The notes beneath the pieces were generated by a model. That model saw nothing but the letters and a program-made list of their open reading frames with translations. It was not told where the DNA came from and did no database searches. Position numbers and translations under genes: made by a program. Positions 1-7,375 of a stretch of 64,000 nt of DNA are shown here, one piece after another (the stretch's first letter is position 1; the number at the start of each line of letters is the position of its first letter). The DNA lies in the NCBI RefSeq assembly GCF_034259105.1, contig NZ_CP139478.1, forward strand, positions 720,001-784,000. Direction: 5' to 3'. This DNA is from Limosilactobacillus reuteri (lineage in GTDB: Bacteria; Bacillota; Bacilli; Lactobacillales; Lactobacillaceae).

Positions 1-1366
1 AACAGAACAACAAGCTGACCGCTTGTCGAGGATAGGTTTGGAAAACCGAAAGTACACAAGGGCGCGTAGTACCGGTTATGGTGAAGGTAAAGGTATGAGT
101 GTCACTATCCAAGACCTGGTCTTGGATCGCAATAACCTTAATCAGGCTTATTTGCGAGTTAAGAGAAATAAAGGAGCAGCAGGCGTTGACGATATGACAG
201 TCAATGACCTTCTGCCATATCTCAGAGAAAATAAGACGGAACTGATCGCTAGTTTGCGTGAGGGCAAGTATAAACCAGCTCCAGTCAAACGGGTAGAAAT
301 TCCGAAGCCTAATGGTGGAGTAAGAAGACTTGGAATACCAACGGTGGTGGACCGAATGGTTCAACAAGCTGTAGCCCAAATTCTTACGCCTATCTTTGAG
401 CGTATTTTCTCTGATAATAGCTTTGGCTTCCGTCCCCACCGTGGGGCCCATGACGCTATTTCAAAAGTAGTAGATCTTTATAATCAAGGTTATCGAAGAG
501 TTGTCGACTTAGACCTAAAAGCCTATTTTGATAACGTTAATCATGACTTGATGATTAAGTATCTCCAACAATATATTGATGACCCATGGACACTAAGACT
601 CATTCGTAAGTTTCTAACTAGCGGAGTCTTAGACCATGGGCTTTTCGCTAAGAGTGAAAAAGGAACCCCACAAGGAGGGCCATTGTCACCACTACTGGCG
701 AACATCTATCTAAATGAGTTGGACGAAGAGTTGACTAGACGTGGTCACCACTTTGTGCGCTATGCGGATGATTGTAACATCTATGTTAAAAGTCAACGAG
801 CCGGAGAACGAGTAATGCGAAGCATTACCCAGTTTCTAGAAAAGCGCTTGAAAGTTAAAGTGAACCCAGATAAAACCAAAGTCGGTAGCCCGCTACGGTT
901 GAAGTTTCTTGGCTTTTCGTTGGGTGTAGACCACAATGGGGCCTACGCCCGTCCAGCTAAACAATCGCAACAACGAGTAAAGAAAGCACTGAAGTTATTA
1001 ACTAAACGTAATCGTGGAATATCTCTGACAAGAATGTTTGAAGAAATTCATTGAAAAATGCGTGGGTGGCTTCAGTACTACTCAATTGGGAAACTAACTA
1101 ACTTTATTCAACGCCTTGACAAGTGGTTGAGGGTCCGAATAAGGCAGTATATTTGGAAGCAATGGAAAAAGTTTAAAACTAAGGTAACTAACTTACAGAA
1201 GTTGGGGCTGCCCCAGCATGATGCATATGTCTTCGCTAGTACCCGAAAGGGCTACTGGCGAACTGCACATAGTAAGACCTTGAGCTATTCTCTAACTAAT
1301 AGAAAACTGGAACAACTCGGACTTATGAATATGTCCAAGACGCTCCAGTCAATTCAATGTGATTAA
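1..1366 (+). pseudogene. Group II intron reverse transcriptase/maturase, nonsense-mutated and 5'-cut by window
   Basis: The protein is a retron/group II-type reverse transcriptase with a maturase (X) domain. It would splice the intron and copy it into DNA. The coding frame enters the window at base 2. The RT motifs are present (SFGFRPHRGAHD, GTPQGGPLSPLLANIYL, FVRYADD), and here the active site is the usual YADD. Codon CGA of the intact copy has become TGA at 1052-1054, directly before the maturase segment that begins KMRGWLQYYSIGKL, so translation would end without the X domain and C-terminus. The remaining frame runs on to a TAA at 1366 and is not a separate gene. No endonuclease domain is seen, as expected for class C. 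Product inactive unless the stop is suppressed. Confidence 0.9.
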
Positions 1367-1372
1367 GTTGTC

Positions 1373-1407
1373 GAACCGCCGTATACGGAACCGTACGTAC
1401 GGTGGTG
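1373..1407 (+). ncRNA. Group II intron domain V hairpin (copy 1)
   Basis: A 35-nt hairpin with arms CCGCCGTATACGG / CCGTACGTACGGTGG, the catalytic core helix of the ribozyme. It is identical to the hairpin at 12779-12813. Because the 3' ribozyme is intact, this copy might still splice if a maturase were supplied by another copy; that is inference. Confidence 0.75.
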
Positions 1408-1494
1408 TGAGAGGTCGATAATTGAACTAATCAATTATCTCCTACTCGATTATGTCTGGTATGAATTTAGCTAGGCAGTAACAGTACAACAATG

Positions 1495-1512
1495 GTAAGC
1501 AGTCAATAACAA
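1495..1512 (+). repeat. IS66 left inverted repeat
   Basis: GTAAGCAGTCAATAACA matches the reverse complement of 4252-4269. It marks the left boundary of the IS66-family element. Confidence 0.75.
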
Positions 1513-1579
1513 CACGTCTAGCTCTAGCTACCCCGGATCTCCTATACTGAGACTATCATCAGTAAGGAGATTTTTATGT

Positions 1580-1768
1580 ATGACAGAACAAAATGAAATT
1601 ATTACCCCGGTCTTCAAAAATAAAGCAAGTGATTTTAAGAAGCACGTTTTTACGGCACGCCCTGCCGTAAAAATCAATGTAAATGAAGTCGAATTAACTA
1701 TTTTTAAGGGAACTAATTCTATTTTGGCCTCAGATATCGCTAAAGTGGTTATTCGTTATGCTCGTTAA
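1580..1768 (+). CDS. tnpA: IS66-family TnpA-like small protein
   Basis: This 62-residue ORF is the first gene of the IS66 element. The start ATG follows the ribosome site TAAGGAGA by about 10 bases. In IS66 elements the first gene encodes a small accessory protein of the transposition machinery whose biochemical role is poorly defined. This version is short (IS66 TnpA proteins are commonly near 100-130 residues) and lacks an obvious helix-turn-helix, so it may be a reduced form. It overlaps tnpB by 11 bases, consistent with translational coupling. The assignment rests mainly on position between the left end and tnpB. Confidence 0.55.
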   Translation: MTEQNEIITPVFKNKASDFKKHVFTARPAVKINVNEVELTIFKGTNSILASDIAKVVIRYAR

Positions 1769-2114
1769 TTGGCATGATCCAGATCATATCTATTTAGTCT
1801 GCGGAAAAACCGACATGCGAAAGGGCATTGATGGGCTCGTAATGGTGATTGCCGAAAACTATGGATTAGAATTATATAGCAATTCGCTTTTCTTATTTTG
1901 CGGTGGACGGAATGATCGCTTTAAAGGATTGTTTTGGGATGGCGAGGGCTTTATTATGCTCTATAAACGGTTTGAAAATGGCCACCTTAGTTGGCCGAGA
2001 AACAGTAATGAAGCCAAAGAATTATCTGCTCAACAGCTCGACTGGTTATTGCAAGGACTGAACCCATTACCAATTCGTAAAATTCAAGCTGTTCGACCGG
2101 GAAGTTTTTATTGA
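1758..2114 (+). CDS. tnpB: IS66-family accessory protein TnpB
   Basis: A 118-residue IS66 Orf2/TnpB protein. The family signature is clear: YLVCGKTDMRKGIDGL near the N-terminus, then LFLFCGGRNDRFKGLFWDGEGF and an LYKRFENGHLSWP segment. Length is normal for the family and no disruption is seen. TnpB is required with TnpA and TnpC for IS66 transposition, but its exact activity is not established. The gene begins inside the end of the upstream tnpA-like ORF. Because tnpC downstream is truncated, this protein has no working partner encoded in this element. Confidence 0.85.
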   Translation: MLVNWHDPDHIYLVCGKTDMRKGIDGLVMVIAENYGLELYSNSLFLFCGGRNDRFKGLFWDGEGFIMLYKRFENGHLSWPRNSNEAKELSAQQLDWLLQGLNPLPIRKIQAVRPGSFY

Positions 2115-2164
2115 GTTACCTCTATTTAAAAGAAGAGGCCGGGAAAAAACTCCTAGTTGAAAAT

Positions 2165-2286
2165 AAAAATCCGTACAATGAATTCTACAAAGATTCATTG
2201 TACGGATTTTTATGTACACAGGAAATCGTTCCTGATATAATGTAATTACCCCTAAAAACAAACAAAGAGGAGCGATTTTCATGTAT
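2165..2286 (+). other. Orphan 5' end of another insertion sequence (hairpin, promoter, RBS, ATG)
   Basis: The stretch opens with a perfect 19-bp stem (2165-2183 with 2193-2211, 9-nt loop), which looks like a terminator guarding an IS end. A promoter follows: TGTACA at 2213-2218, 17-bp spacer, and TATAAT at 2236-2241 preceded by TG. Next come a ribosome site GAGGAG and an ATG at 2281. The reading frame is cut after two codons by the IS30-family element. It looks like the start of a transposase gene from a third family that I cannot name. It replaces the missing first half of the IS66 tnpC. Confidence 0.55.
2213..2241 (+). promoter_or_regulatory. Promoter of the truncated IS fragment
   Basis: TGTACA and TATAAT are separated by 17 bp, with a TG one base upstream of the -10. 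It points rightward into the IS30-family transposase gene and could drive it. Confidence 0.5.
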
Positions 2287-3359
2287 CGCCGTTTGTAAAA
2301 TTAAGTTAGAAAAATAGAAAAGCCATTTGTGGTAGACTTTTGAATACCCCTAAACAAAAGAAAGGAAACCACAAATGACTTACACCCATCTTACCACAAA
2401 CGAGCTGACAATCATCGCCCATTCTTTCGTGCAAAAGCTTAAAGCGTACCGAGTGGCCCAAATGATCAAACGTTGCGCCGAAACCGTTTATTGCGTTTAT
2501 CGTTACCTGGAAACCGGTGCCTCAATTGCTGATTATCAAGATCACTATATGCGCAATAAGCAACGTTGTGGCCGAAAACGTACTCAGTTGTCACTGGCTG
2601 AACTCACTTATATCAACGACAAAATTGCCCAGGGGTGGACGCCTGATACCATTATTGGGCGCGCTGAGCGCCCAATTAGTTGTAACCGGCGAACTCTTTA
2701 CCGGATGTTTGAACGTGGCCAGTTCGGCTTCGATGTCCGTTCCTTGCCGATGCGAGGTAAGCGGCACCCGAATGGCTATGTCGAGCGCCGTGGGAAGGCT
2801 GGCCAATTGGGGCGAAGTATTCACGAGCGTGCCAAGGACTTTCCGCACTATGCCACTGAATTTGGGCACCTTGAAGCTGATACCGTCCAAGGCAAAAAGC
2901 ACCAAGGGGCGGTAATGACCCTGACCGAACGCCAATCGAAGGTCGAAATTGTACTCAATGTGCACGAAAAGACGGCTGATGCGATTAACCAACACTTAAG
3001 TCAGTGGCTTCGGAAATTCCCGCGGCACTTCTTCAAATCGATTACCTTTGACAACGGAAAAGAATTCGCCGGCTGGCGCGAGATTGCCAATCAATTTGAC
3101 CTTCACACTTACTTTGCCGAGGTTGGTGCTCCCAATCAACGAGGGCTGAACGAAAACAACAACGGTCTTTTACGCCGGGATGGCTTAACGAAACAGCTAG
3201 ATTTCCGCAATCTTCCTGATGAATTGGTAACCCAACTGATGAGTAAGCGAAATAACCTGCCCCGTAAATCACTAGGCTATCGAACTCCATATGAAGTATT
3301 CATGTCTTACGTCACTGATGAGCAACTATTTTCTTTCTAACTTAAATTGACATTTCGGG
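2287..3359 (+). mobile_element. IS30-family insertion sequence, copy 1
   Basis: A 1073-bp element nearly identical to 53512-54584, which lies in the opposite orientation. The boundaries are where the two copies cease to match. The 24-bp ends (CGCCGTTTGTAAAATTAAG... and, from the other side, CCCGAAATGTCAATTTAAG...) agree at 17 of 24 positions and are identical over the inner TTAAGTTAGA. It carries one transposase gene. The flanks here (TAT left, AAA right) show no target duplication, and the left and right neighbours come from different insertion sequences, so this copy has been through a deletion or recombination. Confidence 0.9.
2375..3340 (+). CDS. IS30-family transposase (copy 1)
   Basis: A 321-residue DDE transposase. 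The N-terminal third (HLTTNELTIIAHSFVQKLKA...) is the DNA-binding helix-turn-helix region of IS30 enzymes. The catalytic region shows the three acidic positions in HLEADTVQGKK, TFDNGKEFAGW and NQRGLNENNNGLLR. Length is normal for the family. The ATG follows AAAGGAAACCACAA, and the gene fills the element. It differs from copy 2 by Cys for Arg at about residue 41 (ETVYCVYRY versus ETVYRVYRY), caused by one transition. The catalytic triad is intact, so it is probably active. Confidence 0.92.
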   Translation: MTYTHLTTNELTIIAHSFVQKLKAYRVAQMIKRCAETVYCVYRYLETGASIADYQDHYMRNKQRCGRKRTQLSLAELTYINDKIAQGWTPDTIIGRAERPISCNRRTLYRMFERGQFGFDVRSLPMRGKRHPNGYVERRGKAGQLGRSIHERAKDFPHYATEFGHLEADTVQGKKHQGAVMTLTERQSKVEIVLNVHEKTADAINQHLSQWLRKFPRHFFKSITFDNGKEFAGWREIANQFDLHTYFAEVGAPNQRGLNENNNGLLRRDGLTKQLDFRNLPDELVTQLMSKRNNLPRKSLGYRTPYEVFMSYVTDEQLFSF

Positions 3360-4192
3360 AAAGATTAGTCAAAAAAGAACCGGTAATTCATATGGATGAA
3401 ACACCATTTAAAGTAATTGCTGAATCTAATGGAAATGGCTATTTTTGGGTAACGCGATCAACGAAAGAATTCAGTAAACATCAAATTACCATGTTTCATT
3501 ACTATAATACCCGAGCTGGCAAAACTGTTGGACAAATTCTTGGTCAGCAATATAGTGGAGTTATTATGTGTGATGGCTATGGCGGATATAGTGATCGATT
3601 ATATCCTCAAGCAAAGTTCGGGTCATGTTTAGTTCATATTCGACGTGAATTTTACCGCATTACATGTTTATTGAAAAAGGAACAATTGAAGAATTCCAAA
3701 GCATACCAAGTTTTACAACTAATGCGACCAGTTTTTCACGAAGAGAAACAATTAGCATATCACACTCATAAGGAAAAGCTAGTGCAACGTCGGTTGCACG
3801 TAAAACCCTTGATGGATAAGTTCTATGCCTATTTAGAAAACATTAACTTTCCTCAAGGACGTTTAAGAGCCGCCATTAACAATGCTTTAAAGTTAAAAAC
3901 ACGAGTGTATCGAATTTTTGAAGATGGCCGAGTACCATTAACAAATAATCCTGTTGAACGAGCGATTCGTCCATCAACTCTTATTCGAAAGAATAGCTTA
4001 TTTGCGAAAAGTACTGCCGGAGCTCAGGCAAATGCCATTTTCTATACTTTGGTGGCAACTGCAAACCAGAACCATTTAAATATCTACAAATACTTTAAGT
4101 ATCTTTTTGATCACTTACCAAACCGCAAGGACGAAGGACTTGAGGCTTATTTACCATGGTCAAAAGAAGTCCAAACAGAATGCCATAAATAA
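3360..4192 (+). pseudogene. tnpC: IS66-family transposase TnpC, C-terminal part
   Basis: This is the catalytic, C-terminal part of the IS66 transposase, about 278 residues against roughly 500 for full-length TnpC. The frame runs in from the right end of the IS30 element. All three presumed catalytic acidic residues remain: VIHMDETPFKV, VIMCDGYGGYSD and LTNNPVERAIRP. The N-terminal leucine-zipper/helix-turn-helix and zinc-binding parts are gone, and no own start codon with a ribosome site is visible. It is therefore a remnant. It ends just before the element's terminator and right inverted repeat. Confidence 0.85.
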
Positions 4193-4242
4193 AAACAGGG
4201 TCATGGATTACCACTTTCGGTAGCTCATGACCCTGTTTTTTT
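4191..4242 (+). terminator. Intrinsic terminator of the IS66 element
   Basis: A 15-bp perfect stem, AAAAACAGGGTCATG (4191-4205) with CATGACCCTGTTTTT (4226-4240), followed by T residues. The A/T symmetry means it could work in both directions. Confidence 0.85.
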
Positions 4243-4251
4243 CAATCCGTA

Positions 4252-4269
4252 CTGTTATTGACTGCTTAC
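4252..4269 (-). repeat. IS66 right inverted repeat
   Basis: CTGTTATTGACTGCTTAC is the reverse complement of the left end at 1495-1512. It closes the IS66-family element. Confidence 0.75.
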
Positions 4270-4330
4270 TCTTTTTTGATTAATGTCTTTAGACCTAGTT
4301 GAGTGCGTGAGCAGAGCGAATGCACGAAAC

Positions 4331-4771
4331 AAAAAAACACCTGCTATGCGGGTGGGCGATAAAAATTATATAAAAAAGGCCTCTTTTGCCTTAAGATATA
4401 GGTGTTCAAGCCAAAATCAATAAGGGAAAAGAGATTATATAAATATGGCTAATAAATTAAATAGCTTAGCCCATACGAAGTGGTTATGTAAGTATCACAT
4501 CGTACTCATACCAAAGTATAGGCGTAAAGCGATTTTTAATCAATACCGAAGAGACCTAAGAGATTATATTCGTTTGTTGTACAAATATAAGGGAGTAGAA
4601 ATAATTGAAGGTCATATGATGCCAGATCATGTGCACTTGGTAGTAAGTATTCCGCTGAAGCTAAGTGTATCGCAGTTTAGGGGGATACTTAAAAGGGAAA
4701 AGTGCATTAATGATGTTTGATCGACATGCAAACTTAAAATACAAATATGGAAACCGACATTTTTGGACTGT
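4331..4771 (+). mobile_element. IS200/IS605-family element, left part only
   Basis: The left end carries the imperfect hairpin CACCTGC-TAT-GCGGGTG (4338-4354), like the subterminal hairpins that IS200-type TnpA recognises in single-stranded DNA, and a second small hairpin at about 4378-4394. A tnpA gene follows but is frameshifted. Homology stops around 4771, where sequence of an IS1182-family element starts in the opposite orientation. The right end is missing. Confidence 0.7.
4445..4771 (+). pseudogene. tnpA: IS200-type HUH transposase TnpA, frameshifted and truncated
   Basis: The N-terminal 80 or so residues are a clear IS200/IS605 TnpA (HTKWLCKYHIVLIPKYRRKA), with the HUH metal-binding motif as HVHL in MMPDHVHLVVSIP. 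Near 4680 the frame shifts: the open frame ends at 4720, while the true continuation (a segment reading MMFDRHANLKYKYGNRHFW) lies in another frame up to about 4765. The catalytic tyrosine region near residue 120-130 is absent. It cannot encode a working Y1 transposase. About two-thirds of a normal 150-residue protein remains. Confidence 0.85.
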
Positions 4772-4950
4772 AGGACTAATTTCAAAAGCATTCTCGGATC
4801 ATATTCACGTGGTCGTCCCATAATATTAGGTTTAGAAATTGCCAAGCTTTCGATCAGTTGATGGATGTAATAAGCTGGATGATTTTCTTCAGGTTGATAG
4901 TCAGTTGCTATAGCCAAACTAAGTTGATTAATGTTATAATTACTTTGCAT
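4772..4950 (-). pseudogene. IS1182-family transposase, N-terminal stub
   Basis: Reading leftward from the ATG at 4950, about 60 residues match the start of IS1182-type transposases: NYNINQLSLAIATDYQPEEN, then MGRPREYDPRMLLKLVL. The ribosome site AAAAGGA lies about 10 bases before the ATG. The match ends at about 4772 at the junction with the IS200/IS605 fragment, so the catalytic domain is lost. Upstream, 4951-5100 looks like the left end of the same element. Confidence 0.75.
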
Positions 4951-5100
4951 TATATGTATATCCTTTTGAGGGTATTGAAGGCATCGAGGGTCAGTCGATG
5001 TCTTTTTTCTTTTATCAATATATCTATATTTTAAAGGAAAACGGAGCTGAATGAAATCCAAAAATTTCATCCAACTCCGTTTATTATTAGGGACTTATGT
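4951..5100 (-). other. Probable left end of the IS1182-family element, with two hairpins
   Basis: There is no gene here. Hairpins lie at 4982-5000 (CATCGA/TCGATG, with T residues on the plus strand, so it could stop transcription entering the element) and at 5039-5082 (AACGGAG...CTCCGTT with an inner ATGAAAT/ATTTCAT). The outer edge near 5090-5110 may hold the inverted repeat, but no partner is present to prove it. Confidence 0.4.
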
Positions 5101-5112
5101 CACAGCCCCATT

Positions 5113-5165
5113 GTTACTTGCGGGGGCTCTCAGAAGCTAACTTTCGCGTCGAAAAACGAAGTAAC
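5113..5165. other. GC-rich structured intergenic element
   Basis: This patch is more GC-rich than its surroundings. The outer arms are GTTACTT (5113-5119) and AAGTAAC (5159-5165), with a nested hairpin TTTCG-CGT-CGAAA near 5142-5154. It lies between the IS1182 remnant and the 3' end of the lactonase gene and could act as its terminator or be part of an element end. I do not recognise it. Confidence 0.35.
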
Positions 5166-5203
5166 GGGTGCTTCCTGGCTCACTCCCACTGTCGGTATTT
5201 AAT

Positions 5204-6232
5204 TTATTTCCACTTCATTACACATACTGGTTCTGGACAACTGACATCCTTTTGAAGAAGGGTTAACTTACCAGTTGATGGATTTCGTTTATAAAGCGTA
5301 AGGTTATTAGAGTTCTGATTTGAAGCTAAAAGATAATTTTCATCTTGATTTAGATTGAAATCGCGTGGAAAATCTCCTTCAGTTGAAATTGATTGGATAT
5401 GTTTAACGGTAAAATCTGGTTGGATTTCAAAGACGGCAATAGTGTTTTCACCACGATTTGAAGTATAGACAAATTTACCATCATTTGAGATCCGAATAGC
5501 CGCTGCTCCATTGTGAGCTGTCCAGTCTGCAGGAATTGTCTTGATGGTTTGAAGGTGCTTAAACGATGCATCCTTACTATTATACTTTAGTACTTCCAGT
5601 TTACTGCTTAGTTCACCTAAAAGATAAGCATAATTGCCATTTGGATGGAAAGCTATATGACGGGTACCAAAGCCATCTTCACACTTATAGCGAGAGACAG
5701 CAGTTAATTTACCATCATCAGAGACGTTGTAAACCACAACAAGGTCCATTCCTAAGTCACATACAACTAGACGATTATCAGGAGTTAGGTCGGCATAATG
5801 AACATGTGGAGCCTCTTGTTCAGGCTCGGGACCAGTTGCTCCTTCATGAAGGACCGAATCGGTTTGTGTCAACGTTCCATCTTCGTTGATCTTAAAAACA
5901 TCTATTTTTGCTGTATGATAATTAGCACTGAATAATAAATGCCGTTTGTCATCAACGCCTACATATGCAGGAGGAGCACCGGCAGCTAAGACATCGCTTA
6001 GCATCTTAGCGTTATCGTCACTTAATGAGTAAGAAGCAACTCCTCCTTTATCATCTACTTGTTTAATTGCGTAAATACGACCATCTTGACCAACTTGTAA
6101 GTAAGCTGGCTTTTGAGATGGAATTGCTAATTCAACATTCGTTATTTTTTCTTGATCAGTATCGAGGGTAACTTTGTAGATCCCTTTACTTGTTTTTTTG
6201 GTATATGTTCCAATTAGAAATTGTTCAATCAA
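5204..6232 (-). CDS. Lactonase-family protein (6-phosphogluconolactonase-type beta-propeller)
   Basis: A 342-residue protein of the lactonase family with a seven-bladed beta-propeller, including E. coli Pgl, which hydrolyses 6-phosphogluconolactone in the pentose phosphate/phosphoketolase route. The start is typical (FLIGTYTKKTSKGIY). The family's blade motifs are present: RLVVCDLGMDLVVVYNV, HIAFHPNGNYAYLLGELSS and GKFVYTSNRGENTIAVFEI. No signal peptide is seen, so it should be cytosolic. I chose a TTG start at 6232, six bases after GGAGGAA; the downstream residues fit the family's N-terminus. It is transcribed toward the IS debris. The exact lactone substrate is inferred from family only. 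Confidence 0.85.
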   Translation of the reverse strand: MIEQFLIGTYTKKTSKGIYKVTLDTDQEKITNVELAIPSQKPAYLQVGQDGRIYAIKQVDDKGGVASYSLSDDNAKMLSDVLAAGAPPAYVGVDDKRHLLFSANYHTAKIDVFKINEDGTLTQTDSVLHEGATGPEPEQEAPHVHYADLTPDNRLVVCDLGMDLVVVYNVSDDGKLTAVSRYKCEDGFGTRHIAFHPNGNYAYLLGELSSKLEVLKYNSKDASFKHLQTIKTIPADWTAHNGAAAIRISNDGKFVYTSNRGENTIAVFEIQPDFTVKHIQSISTEGDFPRDFNLNQDENYLLASNQNSNNLTLYKRNPSTGKLTLLQKDVSCPEPVCVMKWK

Positions 6233-6346
6233 GGCAATTTCCTCCTTTTTGAAAATGCTTACCTATATAATAGCAATTTGCCCATCGTAATTCTAGCTGT
6301 GATACACTGTTATTAGTAATTTTTAGTTCTTAATGGAGGAGAAAAG

Positions 6347-7204
6347 TTGAAAAAAGTTGAACGTCAACGAGAAATGGTAAAAAATAATCTTGCCCTTTTT
6401 CAATGTCCTGTTTGTGAACAGCCAATGGAGAAAGTTGAAGGAAACAGTATTATTTGCGGAAATAACCACCGATTTGACTTTAATCGGCATGGTTATCTTC
6501 ACTTTCTCAATGGGGCTGCTAATACTGAATATGATCGATCAATGTTTGAATCTCGTCGCCAGTTATTAAATGCAGGACTCTTTAAGCCAATTATTGAAAA
6601 TGTCAGTAAATTATTACCTTCAAAACCTTTAAAGATCTTAGATGTAGGAACTGGAGAAGGAACTCCATTATTGCAATTAGAAACAATCCGTGCTAATTAT
6701 AATGATACGATGATTGGCTTTGATATTTCGAAACCAGGGATAACACTTGCTACTCAGTTACCGTTAAGGGCATTTTTTTGTGTAGCTGATTTACGTAAAT
6801 TACCTTTTAATGATGAGAGTTTTGATTGTATATTAGAGTTGTTTTCTCCATCTGATTATCAAGAGTTTAAACGGGTGCTAACGAAAGATGGGACCCTTAT
6901 TAAAGTAATTCCTAATGCTAACTACTTAGTCGAATTACGGCATCTCTTATATGAAACAGGAGAACGTAATTACCACTATGATAATTCACGAGTAATCGAG
7001 TTATTTAACCAACATTATCCTCATAGTAAAGTTGAAACGGTAACCTACCAATTTAGAATTCCAGACGGTTTACAACAGGCAATGCTGGAAATGACACCTT
7101 TACACTGGGGAGCAAACGCTAAAAGATTATCTAAAGAAGAATTAACCCAATTAAAAACAATTACGGTGGATGTCAGCTTATTAATTGCGAAAAAAGCTAA
7201 TTAA
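6347..7204 (+). CDS. rlmA: 23S rRNA (guanine-N1)-methyltransferase RlmA type
   Basis: A 285-residue SAM-dependent methyltransferase that would modify N1 of guanine 745 or 748 in helix 35 of 23S rRNA. An N-terminal zinc finger uses Cys20, Cys23, Cys37 and His41. The SAM-binding loop LDVGTGEGTP lies near residue 98. The C-terminal half carries family features (FNRHGYLHFLN, MTPLHWGAN). The start is a TTG at 6347 placed by GGAGGA seven bases before it. It is divergent from the lactonase gene, with about 110 bp between them. Whether it is the G745 (RlmAI) or G748 (RlmAII) type cannot be told with certainty. Confidence 0.88.
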   Translation: MKKVERQREMVKNNLALFQCPVCEQPMEKVEGNSIICGNNHRFDFNRHGYLHFLNGAANTEYDRSMFESRRQLLNAGLFKPIIENVSKLLPSKPLKILDVGTGEGTPLLQLETIRANYNDTMIGFDISKPGITLATQLPLRAFFCVADLRKLPFNDESFDCILELFSPSDYQEFKRVLTKDGTLIKVIPNANYLVELRHLLYETGERNYHYDNSRVIELFNQHYPHSKVETVTYQFRIPDGLQQAMLEMTPLHWGANAKRLSKEELTQLKTITVDVSLLIAKKAN

Positions 7205-7207
7205 TTA

Positions 7208-7236
7208 TTGCAACATTACTAAATTAGTGCTAAATT
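7208..7236 (+). promoter_or_regulatory. Possible promoter ahead of the structured element
   Basis: TTGCAA at 7208-7213 and TAAATT at 7231-7236 are 17 bp apart. The hexamers are weak. It would start a roughly 110-nt RNA ending at the terminator at 7356. Confidence 0.3.
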
Positions 7237-7242
7237 ATTATA

Positions 7243-7356
7243 AGAAATCGTTTGATAATTGACATCGAATATAAGTATTTCGTTGGTAATTATCAAGGAG
7301 TACTTCATTAAAGCAGCGTTTCGCCGTGCCCACACCGAGACCCTGCTTTTTTTATT
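7243..7356 (+). ncRNA. Candidate small structured RNA or leader between rlmA and trmL
   Basis: Two strong structures lie in this gap. The first is a hairpin with arms TTGATAATT (7252-7260) and AATTATCAA (7288-7296) and an inner CGAA/TTCG pairing. The second is a long intrinsic terminator (7310-7356). An AAGGAG sits directly after the first hairpin with no ATG, GTG or TTG start behind it. The arrangement fits a small non-coding RNA, or an attenuator in front of trmL. I could not match it to a known riboswitch class. Confidence 0.4.
7310..7356 (+). terminator. Intrinsic terminator before trmL
   Basis: The stem AAAGCAG/CTGCTTT (7310-7316, 7343-7349) continues inward, past a C-C mismatch, as GTTTCG/CGAGAC with one G-U pair. 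The 12-nt loop is CCGTGCCCACAC. Seven T residues follow. It ends only about 20 bp before the trmL start codon. Confidence 0.8.
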
Positions 7357-7375
7357 TTATTAAGGAGATTTTATT

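Larger units (their letters stand above)
1..1450 (+). mobile_element. Group IIC intron, copy 1 (5' part outside window)
   Basis: This matches positions 11407-12856 of the full intron further right without any indel; only three single-base differences were found by reading, at 623, 765 and 1052. It holds most of the intron reverse-transcriptase gene and the 3' ribozyme end. A domain V-like hairpin (GAACCGCCG...CGGTGGTG, 1373-1407) is followed by a domain VI-like stretch ending CTCGAT. After 1450/1451 the two copies diverge, which sets the 3' boundary. The domain V sequence and ribozyme motifs resemble the Oceanobacillus IIC intron as I remember it. The 5' exon is not visible, so I cannot say what this copy was inserted into. 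About 40 bp of unassigned sequence separates its 3' end from the IS66 element. Confidence 0.85.
1495..4269 (+). mobile_element. IS66-family element, internally deleted and occupied by an IS30-family element
   Basis: The inverted ends read GTAAGCAGTCAATAACA on the plus strand at 1495 and, reverse-complemented, at 4252-4269; GTAAGC is typical of IS66 ends. Between them lie a short tnpA-like ORF, tnpB, a foreign fragment (2165-2286), an IS30-family element (2287-3359) and the 3' part of tnpC. The N-terminal half of tnpC is missing. No 8-bp target duplication is visible outside the ends (CAACAATG versus TCTTTTTT), so the element has probably been rearranged since it inserted. Confidence 0.8.

Noticed and set aside
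1058..1366. Separate 102-residue gene after the intron RT
   Set aside because: It is the continuation of the RT frame after the TGA stop; the intact copy shows both parts as one protein.
2517..3290. Extra frames inside the IS30 transposase (repeated at 53581-54354)
   Set aside because: They overlap the DDE transposase completely, lack ribosome sites, and recur only because the element is duplicated.
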